Notes: generated by a model not told the origin, from the letters alone. A stretch of DNA of 64,000 nucleotides from Aquabacterium sp. (GCF_030652515.1 NZ_JAUSAR010000032.1:1-64000); one strand, 5' to 3'; shown: positions 42,855 to 52,080, numbered from the stretch's first letter. Numbers and translations: made by a program.

Positions 42855-43454
42855 TCAATGCTCAAGCCGAGCGTGCGACTGGCCGTGCGACTTCATCCGG
42901 TCGTGGCGCTTTTGCATTTTGGCGACCAGGTCGGCGCGTTGCTCGGGCGTCAGCACCTTGCTGGCATCCAGCGCGAATTGCAGCGTCCGCTTGCTGACGG
43001 CATCGTGGTTGGCCAGGCCTTGCTGACGCAGCTTCTCGGCGGTGGCGGCATCCACCTGAGCTTGGCCAAACAGGGCCATGGTCTGCTGACGCAGGCTGTG
43101 GCCGGTGTCGCGCAGGGGCTTCAAATCGGCTTCAGCCGATTTGGCCAAGCCCTTGATCTGCGTGCGCTGGGCATCCGTAGCCTTGACCTGGTCCAGCAGG
43201 CGATCCAGGTGGCGACCACGCATGGGCAACATGCCAGGCCCACCTTGGTGGTGGCCGCCATGCCCCATGCGGCCATGGCGATGGGGGTGCGCCTCAGCCG
43301 GTGCCGACGCACTGGTGGTGGCGGCGACGGGCTCCTGGGCTTGCGCCAGCGAGCTCATGCTGAAGGCCGACACGGCCGAAATCACCAACAAGGCGCTGGC
43401 CATGACCATTGGCCTCCAGGTGTCAGCGCGAGTGAGTTTTGCGATCTTGCCCAT
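42855..43454 (-). CDS. Spy/CpxP-like periplasmic protein
   Basis: About 199 residues: a signal peptide (hydrophobic core about 14-36, cleavage near AQA-QE), a His/Gly-rich region (HPHRHGRMGHGGHHQGG) that could bind metal ions, and a helical domain with the LTPEQRADL motif (an LTxxQ-type repeat) seen in Spy/CpxP proteins. ATG 43454 has AAGGAAAC upstream. In Cpx-type systems such a protein restrains the sensor kinase and acts as a periplasmic chaperone; being first in this operon with the regulator and kinase supports that role. The high His content is suggestive of metal sensing. Confidence 0.88.
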   Translation of the reverse strand: MGKIAKLTRADTWRPMVMASALLVISAVSAFSMSSLAQAQEPVAATTSASAPAEAHPHRHGRMGHGGHHQGGPGMLPMRGRHLDRLLDQVKATDAQRTQIKGLAKSAEADLKPLRDTGHSLRQQTMALFGQAQVDAATAEKLRQQGLANHDAVSKRTLQFALDASKVLTPEQRADLVAKMQKRHDRMKSHGQSHARLEH

Positions 43455-43645
43455 GGTTTGTTTCCTTTGGCTGGAGATGGCCCTTGCCACCTGTCCATGC
43501 CTTCATGGTGCGAGCCCGCAGTAAACGCGGTGTGGCCCGCCCGTAAAGATCTGTGAAAACAACGGGGCCAAGGCCGCACTATTTCCGGGATCCCCAAAAA
43601 AGTCGTTACCAGAAAATAGGACAAATCAACAGACAAGGGTGGCCC

Positions 43646-45658
43646 ATGCTCAGTGAATCAGCTCGACGCCTTGAAACCCCCGAACAAGACGCTCGCTCAC
43701 CCGGCGCCTGGTCGGAGTTCTTCACCCACCACGGTGCCTGGGCACCCGGCATCCGCTTGTTTCGGCGGATCGATTTCAAGACCAAGGCGCTGACGATCTC
43801 CCTCGTCTTTGCCATTCCGCTGTTCTGGTTGTCGTGGCAATACTTTGGCGACAAGGCCGCGATGATCGGGTTCTCGGCCAAGGAGCGCATTGGCGTGACC
43901 TATGCCCGCCAGGTGATGCCACTGATGAGCGCCTTGCAGCGCCAACGCTCGCTCGCCCTCGCCGAGGCCGCCAACCAAACACCCCCGTCGGGTCTGGCCG
44001 CGATTCAGCAAGAGGTGGCCGACAGCCTGAAACGTCTGGACGCCGAGCAACAGGCCGACGGCGCGGCATTGGGCACCGACAAGCCCTACCAGGCCTTCCT
44101 GGAAGCCCACCGCCAAGTGGCCTCGGCCTCGGCCGGCTTTGACACGGTCTGGGCCACGCACACCCGCCAGCTGGACCAGCTGATCACCCTGCTGGCCGCC
44201 TCCACCGACGGCTCCAACCTGACGCTGGACCCCGACATCGACAGCTACTACCTGATGGACGCGTCGATGTTCCGCCTGCCCTTGCTGAGCGACCAGTTGG
44301 CGCAACTGGGCGAGCTGGGCTCGCTCATGCTGCGCAACTCGGCCGGCACGCCCGCCCAGGTCCGCCGGGTCACCGAGTTGCTGGTGCTGGCCACGGGCCA
44401 ACTGCAGGCGGTGCGCGATGGCCTGGACAAGGTCTACGCCTACAACGGCGAGTCCGCCTCGCACGTGAATGCCGACCAGGCAGTCCGGCAGATCAGCCTG
44501 TTCCTGCAACAGGCCGAAGCCAATTTGCTGCGCCCGCAAGGCCCTCAAGGCGATGCCCGTGCGCACCACGCCTCGGCACTTCAGGCCCTGGACCAACTGA
44601 CAGGCTTGACCAGCCGCGCCACCCGCCACATGGACCAATTGATCGAGACTCGGGTGAACGCCATGACCCGCGCCCGCGACATCACCACCGGGGTGATGGT
44701 GCTGTGCGTGGCCGCGGCCTTGTACCTGTTCCTGGCTTTCAAGAAAGTGCTGGACGGTGGCCTGCGCGAGATCGCCCTGCACCTGGACGCCATGCGCCAG
44801 GGCAACCTGACCACCCAGCCCAAGGCCTGGGGGCGCGATGAAATCGCCCAGCTGATCCAGTGCGTGAGCGACATGCAAGACTCGCTGGGCGGCATCGTCC
44901 ACCAGGTTCGGCAGTCCTCCGATTCACTGCTCAGCGGGGCCAGCGAGATCAGCCTGGGATCGATGGAGTTGTCGGCCAGAACCGAGGCCAACGCGGCCAG
45001 CCTGGAACAAACGGCCGCCTCCATGAGTGCGATGACCCACACCGCCCATGCCAGCGCCGACCACAGCCGGGCCGCCTCCGAACTGGCCCACGACAACGCC
45101 GACGCGGCCAGCCAGGGGCTGACGATCATCCAGCAGGTGATGCTCAGCATGGATGCCGTCAAAGACAGCTCTCGCCAGATCGGCGACATCATCGCGGTGA
45201 TCGACGGCATCGCCTTTCAAACCAACATCCTGGCCCTGAACGCAGCGGTAGAGGCCGCGCGCGCTGGCGAACAGGGCAAGGGCTTTGCCGTGGTGGCGGG
45301 CGAGGTGCGTGCGCTGGCATTGCGCTCGGCCACGGCCGCCCGCGAGATCAAGTCCCTGATCACCGACAGCATGGGCCGGGTCGATGCCAGCACGCAAGTG
45401 GCGCAGTCTGCGGGCAAGACCATGGGCGACCTGGTGGCCAATGCGCAGCGCATGAAAACCTTGCTGGAGGAGATCTCCGGGTCGGCCCGCCAGCAGAACT
45501 CGGGCATCACCGAGATTGGCTCGGCGGTGCAGGACCTGGACCGTTCCACCCAGCAAAACAGTGCCCTGGTGGAAGAAACCGCCGCCGCTGTCTTGTCGAT
45601 GAAAAAACTGGCTCAGCAGCTGGCCGAACGCGTCAGCATGTTCAAGGTGGCAGGCTGA
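43646..45658 (+). CDS. Methyl-accepting chemotaxis protein
   Basis: About 670 residues: TM1 at about 46-66, a long periplasmic helical domain (about 70-350), TM2 at about 355-378, a HAMP segment and a cytoplasmic coiled-coil with the highly conserved hairpin tip [40 protein letters not shown]. No CheR-docking pentapeptide is seen at the C-terminus (ends MFKVAG). ATG 43646 follows AAGGGTGG. The ligand is unknown. It is not in an operon with the chemotaxis genes at 58.7-61.3 kb but would feed into them. Confidence 0.93.
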   Translation: MLSESARRLETPEQDARSPGAWSEFFTHHGAWAPGIRLFRRIDFKTKALTISLVFAIPLFWLSWQYFGDKAAMIGFSAKERIGVTYARQVMPLMSALQRQRSLALAEAANQTPPSGLAAIQQEVADSLKRLDAEQQADGAALGTDKPYQAFLEAHRQVASASAGFDTVWATHTRQLDQLITLLAASTDGSNLTLDPDIDSYYLMDASMFRLPLLSDQLAQLGELGSLMLRNSAGTPAQVRRVTELLVLATGQLQAVRDGLDKVYAYNGESASHVNADQAVRQISLFLQQAEANLLRPQGPQGDARAHHASALQALDQLTGLTSRATRHMDQLIETRVNAMTRARDITTGVMVLCVAAALYLFLAFKKVLDGGLREIALHLDAMRQGNLTTQPKAWGRDEIAQLIQCVSDMQDSLGGIVHQVRQSSDSLLSGASEISLGSMELSARTEANAASLEQTAASMSAMTHTAHASADHSRAASELAHDNADAASQGLTIIQQVMLSMDAVKDSSRQIGDIIAVIDGIAFQTNILALNAAVEAARAGEQGKGFAVVAGEVRALALRSATAAREIKSLITDSMGRVDASTQVAQSAGKTMGDLVANAQRMKTLLEEISGSARQQNSGITEIGSAVQDLDRSTQQNSALVEETAAAVLSMKKLAQQLAERVSMFKVAG

Positions 45659-45665
45659 CGCCCAC

Positions 45666-46337
45666 TCAAATCAGGCTGGCGGCCATGTTGATGGTCAAAG
45701 CCAGCAAGGTGGTGTTGAACAGGAAGGCCAGCACGCAATGGATCAGGCCGATGCGCCGCATGGCGCTGTTGGTGAAGCTGACATCGGCCGTTTGGGCCGA
45801 GGTGCCAATGACGAAGGAAAAGTAGACGAAATCGCCGTAATCAGGCGTCTCGGTGCCCGGGAAATCCAGCCCGCCGACGGCCCCCTCGCTACCATCCAGG
45901 TAGTAGTCGTGGGCGTAATGCAGCGCGAACATGACATGCGTGAACGCCCAGGAGGACACGATGGTGGTGATGGCCAGCCCGATGTGCATGAACTTGGTGG
46001 CCCGGGCCATCTCCTTGACCAGGGACAGCTCGACCACGATGGCCGCCAGGCTGGCCACGGCGGCCACGATGACCAGGGCCAGGATGACCAGTTGCCCCTC
46101 GTCTTCCAGGTTGGCGCGCCAGCGGATTCTTTCGCGCGACGAACGGGCCATCATGACCCCGGCCAGCACCAGGTACAGCACCACCCCGGCATTCCAGCCA
46201 ATCAGCATTCGGGTGGTGAGGCTTTCCACCACACCCGTCGGCAGCAGTGCCATGATGGCCGCTGCGAAGGCAGCCGCGATGAACAAGCGCGGCCGGACCT
46301 GGACCTGGCGGATGAATCGGTTGCGATGCAGGGACAT
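45666..46337 (-). CDS. DUF1345 family membrane protein
   Basis: About 223 residues with six hydrophobic segments and the conserved DYGDFVYFSFVIGTSAQTADVSFTN block followed by a short C-terminal TM, characteristic of DUF1345 (PF07077). The family is uncharacterised; the GTSAQTAD motif resembles ion-channel pore-loop sequences, so a transport role is conceivable but not shown. ATG 46337 is preferred over 46361. It is convergent with the chemoreceptor gene (seven bases apart) and divergent from the small ORF at 46406. Confidence 0.85.
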   Translation of the reverse strand: MSLHRNRFIRQVQVRPRLFIAAAFAAAIMALLPTGVVESLTTRMLIGWNAGVVLYLVLAGVMMARSSRERIRWRANLEDEGQLVILALVIVAAVASLAAIVVELSLVKEMARATKFMHIGLAITTIVSSWAFTHVMFALHYAHDYYLDGSEGAVGGLDFPGTETPDYGDFVYFSFVIGTSAQTADVSFTNSAMRRIGLIHCVLAFLFNTTLLALTINMAASLI

Positions 46338-46405
46338 CCCGGGAGTATCGGGCAGGAACAAGTCGCATCGCCGTGCTAACGTGTCTCAGCTTTTGGAGTT
46401 TTCCC

Positions 46406-46702
46406 ATGTCTGAGCTCAATGGGCCCGCCCGGCCCCGCGCACGCCGCCCGCGTGCCAGCACCAAAGGCGCGGTCACGCCCCCACCGGCCTTGCCCACCCG
46501 CCTGGACACCCTGCGTGACGCCCTGGTGGCCTGTGTCGATTTGCTGAAGCAACGCCGCGCCGACCTGATCCCCCCCAGCGACATCGACGAATTCATCGAA
46601 CTGGACTGGATGGTCTGGGATGGCGGCAACCTGACCCTGACCCTCACGGGCAGCAACATCTGCCGACAAGCGAGGACGCGGACGGGATCCGCCGATGGCT
46701 GA
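46406..46702 (+). CDS. Small hypothetical protein
   Basis: A 98-residue unrecognised protein. The N-terminus is basic and Pro/Ala-rich (PRARRPRASTKG) and probably disordered; residues 35-80 (LDTLRDALVACVDLLKQRRADLI, then DEFIELDWMVW) look like a helical pair. No signal peptide. TTTTGGAG lies upstream of the ATG. It overlaps the PQQ-type dehydrogenase gene by eight bases, so translational coupling is likely. Function unknown. Confidence 0.6.
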   Translation: MSELNGPARPRARRPRASTKGAVTPPPALPTRLDTLRDALVACVDLLKQRRADLIPPSDIDEFIELDWMVWDGGNLTLTLTGSNICRQARTRTGSADG

Positions 46703-47927
46703 AGCAAAGCGCCCCGCCCTGGGTGTCCTGCTGGCCCTGTTGGGGCTGACAGCAGCCTGCACAGACGCCACGTCGGTGCAAGGACCGGTTGGCACGCCGA
46801 TCGAGACGCGCTCGCCCAACGCGGGCGCCCAGCGCCCCACTTTTGCCGGGCAGACCCGGGCACCCGGGCTGAACTCCAAAGTGGCCCACCAAGTGACGGT
46901 GCTGACCAAGGCGCTGAACCGCCCCTGGGCCGTGGAGCCCCTGCCCGACGGCGCGCTGCTGGTCACCGAGAAGGTGGGCGCGATGCGGATCGTGTTGGCC
47001 AATGGCACCGTGGGCCCGCCCCTGGCGGGGCTGCCACCGGTGGAAGCACGCGCCCAGGGCGGCCTGCTCGACGTGGCCCTGAGCCCCACCTTTGCCACCG
47101 ACCGCGTGATCTACTGGACCTTCACCGAAGCGCGTGGCGGCGGACTCAATGGCACCAGCCTGGCGCGGGGTGTGCTGTCGAAAGACCGCTTGAGCATTGA
47201 GCAGGCCAAGGTGATCTTCCAGTCCTTGCCGGCCTTCACTGGCGGGCTGCACTTTGGTTCGCGCCTGGCCTTCGGGCCCGATGGCATGCTGTACATGACG
47301 ATGGGCGAACGCTCGGCCACCGAGATGCGCGCCCATGCACAGCGCCCCGACAGCCACCTGGGCAAGGTGCTGCGGCTGAAGCCCGATGGCACTGCCCCGG
47401 CCGACAACCCCCTGGTGGGTGCGGCGGGCGCCAAACCCGAGATCTGGAGCCTGGGACACCGCAATGTGCAGGCCGCCGCCTTCGATGCCCAAGGCCGTTT
47501 GTGGACCGCCGACATGGGCCCCAGCGGGGGCGACGAGTTGAACCTGATCGGCCGAGCCAAGAACTACGGCTGGCCCCTGGTGACGTTTGGCGAAGAGTAT
47601 TCAGGCCAACCCGTCGAGGGCGCCTTGACCGATCGGCCGGGCTTCGAGCCCCCGGTGTACTACTGGGACCCGGTGATCGCGCCTTCGGGGGCGCAGTTCT
47701 ACACCGGCACCGCCTTCCCCGCCTGGCAGGGCAGCCTGTTCCTGGGCTCGCTCAAAGAGGGCCGACTGGTGCGCCTGGTGATCAAAGGCGACCGGGTGAC
47801 CGGCGAGGAGCACCTGCTGACCGACCGGGAACAGCGCGTGCGCGATGTCCGCCAGGGGCCGGATGGCGCGCTGTACGTGGTGACCGATCAGGCCAAGGGC
47901 GAGCTCTGGAAGATCACGCCCAAGTGA
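46695..47927 (+). CDS. PQQ-dependent sugar dehydrogenase family lipoprotein
   Basis: A 410-residue protein with a lipobox (LTAAC, Cys about 22) and a six-bladed beta-propeller with family motifs: RPWAVEPLPDGALLVTEKVGAMRI, GGLLDVALSP, HFGSRLAFGPDGMLYMTMGE, SLGHRNVQAAAF, GGDELNLIGRAKNYGWP. These match the Yli/Asd-type soluble aldose dehydrogenases that use PQQ. It should oxidise aldoses in the periplasm. It overlaps the small ORF upstream by eight bases. The actual substrate is unknown. Confidence 0.9.
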   Translation: MAEAKRPALGVLLALLGLTAACTDATSVQGPVGTPIETRSPNAGAQRPTFAGQTRAPGLNSKVAHQVTVLTKALNRPWAVEPLPDGALLVTEKVGAMRIVLANGTVGPPLAGLPPVEARAQGGLLDVALSPTFATDRVIYWTFTEARGGGLNGTSLARGVLSKDRLSIEQAKVIFQSLPAFTGGLHFGSRLAFGPDGMLYMTMGERSATEMRAHAQRPDSHLGKVLRLKPDGTAPADNPLVGAAGAKPEIWSLGHRNVQAAAFDAQGRLWTADMGPSGGDELNLIGRAKNYGWPLVTFGEEYSGQPVEGALTDRPGFEPPVYYWDPVIAPSGAQFYTGTAFPAWQGSLFLGSLKEGRLVRLVIKGDRVTGEEHLLTDREQRVRDVRQGPDGALYVVTDQAKGELWKITPK

Positions 47928-47931
47928 GCGC

Positions 47932-49161
47932 CTAAGACGGCGCCACATTGCCCTCGCGGCGCAGCACGGCCAGGGCGTCTTTCAAGGCGTAGTCCGCATC
48001 GCTCTTCAAGGTGGCCTGCGATTCAGTGATGAAGGACTGCCACAGCTGGACGTAGTCGTCCTGATGCTGCATGGGGGCGTGGTCGCGGATGTACTGAACC
48101 GCCAGGTCGGTGTCCAGGCCAGTCTTGCGGATCTTGCGGATCAAGGTGCCCGCGCTGCGTTCGGTCAGCATCGTCTTGGGCGCAGTGCTCGTGGCCACGC
48201 ACAAGAACAAGGTGATCAGTGAGCCTTCATCGCTGTGGCCTGCGGTGACTTTTTTCCATTTGGCGGAGGCCGAGCGGTCGTGGTGATCCACCTCGCTCAA
48301 GGCGTCTTCGATCCAGAAATAGCGGCCCCGGAAAGCGGGCGTTTTGTGGAACAGCTTGTGAGGCGTCAAGCTGGTGTCCAGGATCTTGGGCAGATCCGCC
48401 ACCACCGATTGCCAGGCGTCATCGACCACGGGCTTGAGGTGCTCGGGCAGTTTGGGCGGCAAAGTTGCCGTCAACTTGGCTGGCGGCTTCTTGCGCAAGG
48501 CACCCACCATCTTGTCGAAGGCGGCCCAGTCGGGCAGGTCGGTGTGTTTGGTGGCGAAGGTGAGCAGTGCGGTGCGGATGACGGCGTCGGCATCGGCACC
48601 AGCTTCTTCCAGCTCGGCGGCGTCCGTGCCCAAAGCCTCGGCCAGCCAGATGGCCGCGTCCATGGCCTGGGTGGCGTGCGCACGCTGGGCCAACTCGGCC
48701 CGGTAGTCGGCCAGGCTGCGCAAAGACCACTTGGCCAGTTGCGGGATGTGGTCGTCGGTGAACCCGTGGCGCTCGTTCATGCCGAAGTGGCTGGTCTGCG
48801 GCATGGCGATCAGGCGCTTGAGCATGTCCGAGCCGCCCTTGGAGCGCGACAGGAAAGAGTGGTCGCGCAGGGACTCGGCCGCCTGCCGCAAATCGCCACC
48901 GCAGGTCTCTTCCAGGTACAGGCTGACCAGGTTCACCAGCCGGTCCTTGGCTTTTTCAAGCTCGGGTTGCAGGAACTCGCTGCCAAAGTAGCTGGCGATC
49001 TGCACCATGCCTTTGGGAGCGTCGTGACAGATGGCGTCCAGCTTGGGCTGGTCGATGATGCCGTTGCGCACGCCGTACTGCAACGCCTTCTCGAAAAAAG
49101 GCCGCGCGTCGTAAACCGCGATGGACGAAGCTGAATCAGAAGAAAAAGTACTGCCCGTCAT
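47932..49161 (-). CDS. Hypothetical protein, J-domain module
   Basis: A 409-residue unrecognised protein, with no signal peptide and no TM segments. It starts MTGSTFSSDSASS and is mostly helical by composition, with conserved-looking stretches such as KDRLVNLVSLYLEETCGGD and RGRYFWIEDALSEVDHHDRSASAKW. No domain family is recognised with confidence. It is the fourth gene of a minus-strand module led by a J-domain gene (50774) and the overlap or near-overlap with neighbours (start 49161, directly after the stop of the 251-residue gene at 49162) argues for coexpression. Function unknown. Confidence 0.75.
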   Translation of the reverse strand: MTGSTFSSDSASSIAVYDARPFFEKALQYGVRNGIIDQPKLDAICHDAPKGMVQIASYFGSEFLQPELEKAKDRLVNLVSLYLEETCGGDLRQAAESLRDHSFLSRSKGGSDMLKRLIAMPQTSHFGMNERHGFTDDHIPQLAKWSLRSLADYRAELAQRAHATQAMDAAIWLAEALGTDAAELEEAGADADAVIRTALLTFATKHTDLPDWAAFDKMVGALRKKPPAKLTATLPPKLPEHLKPVVDDAWQSVVADLPKILDTSLTPHKLFHKTPAFRGRYFWIEDALSEVDHHDRSASAKWKKVTAGHSDEGSLITLFLCVATSTAPKTMLTERSAGTLIRKIRKTGLDTDLAVQYIRDHAPMQHQDDYVQLWQSFITESQATLKSDADYALKDALAVLRREGNVAPS

Positions 49162-49917
49162 TTAGATCGCCGACTCTTCTTCCGATTCCAAATTGGCAGG
49201 CGTGATCTTGCCGCGGTCGGTGTCGGCCAGGTCGACCTTGCCATCGCCCTCTTCAGCCTCGTCAGCCTCTTCCTCACCCGCATCGAAGGCACGTGATTTA
49301 GCGCGCAGCACCAGCAGCGTCTCGATGAACAGATCAGGGCATTGGTAGCGCAGGATCCAGGCCAGTTCCATCCAGTCCTGGTCGGCCACTTCGTCTTGAT
49401 CAACGATGGGTTTGACGTAGGCTGATGCGTAGAGCGCGGTCTCGGACAAGATCTGGCCGTCGTCTTCCAGGGCGTCGAAACTGCCGGTGCGGGCAAAGGT
49501 TTCCACGCGGCTCCACTTGTCGGCAAAGTAGTCGGCCAGGGCTTCGCTGCCGCCTTCCAGATCGCCCACGGCCGTGAGGAACTCGACCGGGTTGGCGTCT
49601 TCGCGGAAGATGATGGAGTTGACCATGCCGCGCAGGTGGGTGCGGGTCAGGTCCTTGTAGCGTTTTTCGATCACCACCGCGCGGGCAAACTGGGCGGGGG
49701 TGACCATCAGGTTGATGATCGACTCTTTGGAGTTGTCGTACTCGCGGATGACGGCCAGGATGTCTTTGGGTGGCAGCTGCTCCAGCACCACCATCAACGC
49801 ACCATCGCCCTCGGTGTCGGCCAGCTCGACCAGGGCGGATTCGGCCCCCACGATGTCGCCAGCGGCGATCAGGCTTTGGGTTTTGGCGATCAGGGCAAGG
49901 TGGTGGCTGCTCATCAA
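49162..49917 (-). CDS. Hypothetical protein, J-domain module
   Basis: A 251-residue unrecognised cytoplasmic protein. It opens MMSSHHLALIAKTQSLIAAG, has an alpha-helical body with alternating acidic stretches (GDGALMVVLEQLPPKDILAVIREYD, then YFADKWSRVETFAR) and ends with an acidic tail (EEEADEAEEGDG...LESEEESAI). No catalytic motif is visible. It is third in the module, 16 bases after the 182-residue protein and directly followed by the 409-residue protein. Function unknown; acidic tails are common in chaperone-like or scaffold proteins, but this is not evidence of function. Confidence 0.75.
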   Translation of the reverse strand: MMSSHHLALIAKTQSLIAAGDIVGAESALVELADTEGDGALMVVLEQLPPKDILAVIREYDNSKESIINLMVTPAQFARAVVIEKRYKDLTRTHLRGMVNSIIFREDANPVEFLTAVGDLEGGSEALADYFADKWSRVETFARTGSFDALEDDGQILSETALYASAYVKPIVDQDEVADQDWMELAWILRYQCPDLFIETLLVLRAKSRAFDAGEEEADEAEEGDGKVDLADTDRGKITPANLESEEESAI

Positions 49918-49933
49918 GTCTCCTTTGGTTCAA

Positions 49934-50482
49934 TCAGTCTTTGCGGTCGAAGCCTTGCTCGACCATCCAGTCGGCACCGGCCTCTTCGCGCGCACGGGCG
50001 TCGTCGCTGTCCTCCTGGCTGAAGTCGCCGTCGCGGTCTTCGCCATCCTCTTCTTCCGTGTCCTCATCGGCCGCCTGGGCGGCTTGTGAGGGGTCGGCCT
50101 TGCCATGCATGTATTCCAGCCCGGCGGCCACGGTCAGGAAGCGGCCACCGGAGGGCTCTTTCAAGAACACCTGGGCCAGTTCTTGCGCCCAGGGCGTCAG
50201 TTGAACGGCGTTGGACAGGGTGTCCCACTCCGGAAACTCGTCCACTTCCAGGCTGAGCAACTGGTCCATCAGCACCGGCTGCGGAAAACGAAAACCCTGG
50301 TGGAACACCACCGCGACCATCTCGGGGCACAGCTCGACCATCTGTAGCAAGAAATCAACCTCCTTGCGCTTGGCGGCCAGGCGCTGACGCAGCACGTCCT
50401 TGCCTTCGGAGTCAGAGGCCAGGTCGTCGAGTTCAGCCTGGTAGGCCGAGCGCAGTTCATGGAAGAAGGGGGAAATGCTCAT
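49934..50482 (-). CDS. Hypothetical protein, J-domain module
   Basis: About 182 residues, unrecognised. MSISPFFHELRSAYQAELDDLAS begins a helical region with LRQRLAAKRKEVDFLLQMVELCPEMVAVVF. The C-terminal third is very acidic (DEDTEEEDGEDRDGDF...) and ends DWMVEQGFDRKD. ATG 50482 is chosen since the longer in-frame ORF overlaps the J-domain gene. It lies 16 bases after the J-domain gene and 16 before the next gene. Function unknown. Confidence 0.7.
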   Translation of the reverse strand: MSISPFFHELRSAYQAELDDLASDSEGKDVLRQRLAAKRKEVDFLLQMVELCPEMVAVVFHQGFRFPQPVLMDQLLSLEVDEFPEWDTLSNAVQLTPWAQELAQVFLKEPSGGRFLTVAAGLEYMHGKADPSQAAQAADEDTEEEDGEDRDGDFSQEDSDDARAREEAGADWMVEQGFDRKD

Positions 50483-50498
50483 GTGGGGCTGAAGTTCG

Positions 50499-50774
50499 TC
50501 AAAGCAAGGCGCTGAAATAGTTTTGCCAGATGTCTCTAGCGGTCTCGATCGGGCTGTCGAGCAGGTTGCGGCGGCGGTTGTCGTCGTAGGCCTGGCGCTT
50601 GGCCGTGTCGGACAGCACGTCGTAGGCCTCTTGCACGGCCCGAAAACGCTCGGCCGCGTCGTCGGCGGTGTTGCGGTCGGGGTGGTAGAGCGAGGCCTTC
50701 TGGCGGAAGGCCTTCTTGATGTCGGCCAGGGTTGCGGCGCTGCCCAGGCCAAGGCTGGCGTAGTGGTCTTTCAT
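50499..50774 (-). CDS. J-domain protein (short DnaJ-like)
   Basis: A 91-residue protein consisting of a J-domain: YASLGLGSAATLADIKKAFRQKASLYHPDRN with the HPD motif, then RFRAVQEAYDVLSDTAKRQAYDDNRR. It should stimulate the ATPase of an Hsp70 partner (DnaK-type). It lacks the Gly/Phe and zinc-finger regions of DnaJ, so its target choice would come from elsewhere, perhaps from the three genes that follow it on the minus strand. It is the first gene of that module. Confidence 0.9.
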   Translation of the reverse strand: MKDHYASLGLGSAATLADIKKAFRQKASLYHPDRNTADDAAERFRAVQEAYDVLSDTAKRQAYDDNRRRNLLDSPIETARDIWQNYFSALL

Positions 50775-50882
50775 GCGCTCTCCGGGCGGGTGCTGCGGTT
50801 TTGCACGGCGTGTGCAAAACCAGCATTATTTCATCCGGCGCGCCAACGCGCCTGCTGGCGCGGAATTCCCGCTGCAGGCACG

Positions 50883-50913
50883 AAAAAAAACCGCCCCGGT
50901 GTGTGGGGCGGTT
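50883..50913 (-). terminator. Rho-independent terminator after the PEP-CTERM gene
   Basis: On the minus strand the stem CCGCCCC (50905-50911 complement) and GGGGCGG (50891-50897 complement) with a seven-base loop is followed by eight T (50883-50890). It lies 34 bases after the stop of the PEP-CTERM gene, so it ends that transcript before the J-domain gene. Confidence 0.9.
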
Positions 50914-50947
50914 TCGGCAGCCTTGAACACGTCAAGGCTGATCAGGC

Positions 50948-51748
50948 TCAGGCCGCCTTGCGGCGACGAGCGACGGCACCCACGGCCAACAGGCCTACCC
51001 CGAACATGGCGTAGGTTGAAGGCTCGGGCACTGCGAAGGTGCCAGCGGCCTGCGTCGTGCCCCAGTTGGCCGTGCGCACCAGGATGGCCACCGGGTCGGT
51101 GGCCGAGGTGTTCAGGCCCAGGTCGGCCAGGATGATGTCGGCGGTCCCCAGGTTCATGCGCAAGCTGCCGGCGAGGCCGCCGCTGGCTTCGCCAGTGACC
51201 TGCCCACCGGGGCCAAAAACCGGCACGATGACCCCCTGGGTGCCACCGACCACACCAGGTAAGTCAGCCGCGAAAATGGAACGCGTGCCGTAGCTCACCA
51301 GTGCGCCGGAATTCGTGCGCGAGTACAGATCGGCCGAAATCGTGGAGTTGGACAGGTTCACGTCGAAGTTGGCCATGAAAATCGACCGCGTGGTGGTGGT
51401 TTCATCGTCGTTGAAGGTGGTGCGACGAATCTGCACAAAGGAATTGGCCGCTTGCAGCGAAGTCAGATTGTCGCCGTTGGTGACCGCGTCGCTGAACGTC
51501 AGACTGACGTTGCCGGTGGCCTTGGTGTAAGCCGCAGTATTGACCGCTCCGCTGATGTCCAGGCCAGGAATGGTGGGCACGGTGGCGGCGGTCACGATCG
51601 AGGAACCCGAAGCGCTGAGGGCCGACAAGGCGTCTCCCGAAAACGTCAGGCCGCCCGAACCCGATTGGAACTGCCAGCTCTGGGCGTTGGCCGAACTGGC
51701 GGCGATGAAGGTGGCGGCGATCACCGCGGTCTTGAATGCGAATTTCAT
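50948..51748 (-). CDS. PEP-CTERM sorting-signal protein
   Basis: A 266-residue secreted protein: an N-terminal signal peptide (MKFAFKTAVIAATFIAASSANA, cut after about residue 22), a Ser/Thr/Gly-rich beta-strand body, and a C-terminal PEP-CTERM signal consisting of VPEPSTYAMFGVGLLAVG, a hydrophobic helix and a basic tail ARRRKAA. Such proteins are substrates of exosortases, so this is a plausible client of one or both exosortase B-like enzymes at 2919-3821 and 7316-8233, although it sits more than 40 kb away. The body resembles choice-of-anchor or matrix proteins of biofilms; its function is unknown. GGAGAG precedes the ATG by six bases. Confidence 0.92.
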   Translation of the reverse strand: MKFAFKTAVIAATFIAASSANAQSWQFQSGSGGLTFSGDALSALSASGSSIVTAATVPTIPGLDISGAVNTAAYTKATGNVSLTFSDAVTNGDNLTSLQAANSFVQIRRTTFNDDETTTTRSIFMANFDVNLSNSTISADLYSRTNSGALVSYGTRSIFAADLPGVVGGTQGVIVPVFGPGGQVTGEASGGLAGSLRMNLGTADIILADLGLNTSATDPVAILVRTANWGTTQAAGTFAVPEPSTYAMFGVGLLAVGAVARRRKAA

Positions 51749-51774
51749 GTTGACTCTCCACTGAATTCATGATG

Positions 51775-51815
51775 AAAAAAGGGAGGCCGCCTTCGTTCTC
51801 GGAAAAGAGCCTCCC
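51775..51815 (-). terminator. Terminator-like hairpin in the leader of the PEP-CTERM gene
   Basis: On the minus strand GGGAGGC (complement of 51809-51815) pairs with GCCTCCC (complement of 51781-51787); the loop has further internal pairing, and six T follow (complement of 51775-51780). The T-run ends 26 bases before the PEP-CTERM ATG at 51748. It could be a second terminator for upstream transcription or an attenuator of the PEP-CTERM gene. Confidence 0.7.
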
Positions 51816-51921
51816 GCTCTGCCCTCCCTTTGAGAGCCCCTTGAGTTTAGTGGCCGTGTGGTGCGCCTGTCCGCAAGGGTTAGCCCGGAATTTGTCACCA
51901 ACTGTTGGGGGCGCCAAATGC

Positions 51922-51947
51922 AAAAAGCCCCGTGGTGACGGGGCTTT
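51922..51947 (-). terminator. Terminator after tRNA-Ser
   Basis: Stem AAAGCCCCG / CGGGGCTTT (51924-51932 with 51939-51947) followed on the minus strand by five T. It lies about 46 bases after the tRNA 3' end and would terminate its transcript. Confidence 0.85.
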
Positions 51948-51992
51948 CTGGTGGTAACTGGGGTCTTGGTGAGACCGCGCGAAACCATTTAT

Positions 51993-52080
<88 letters not shown>

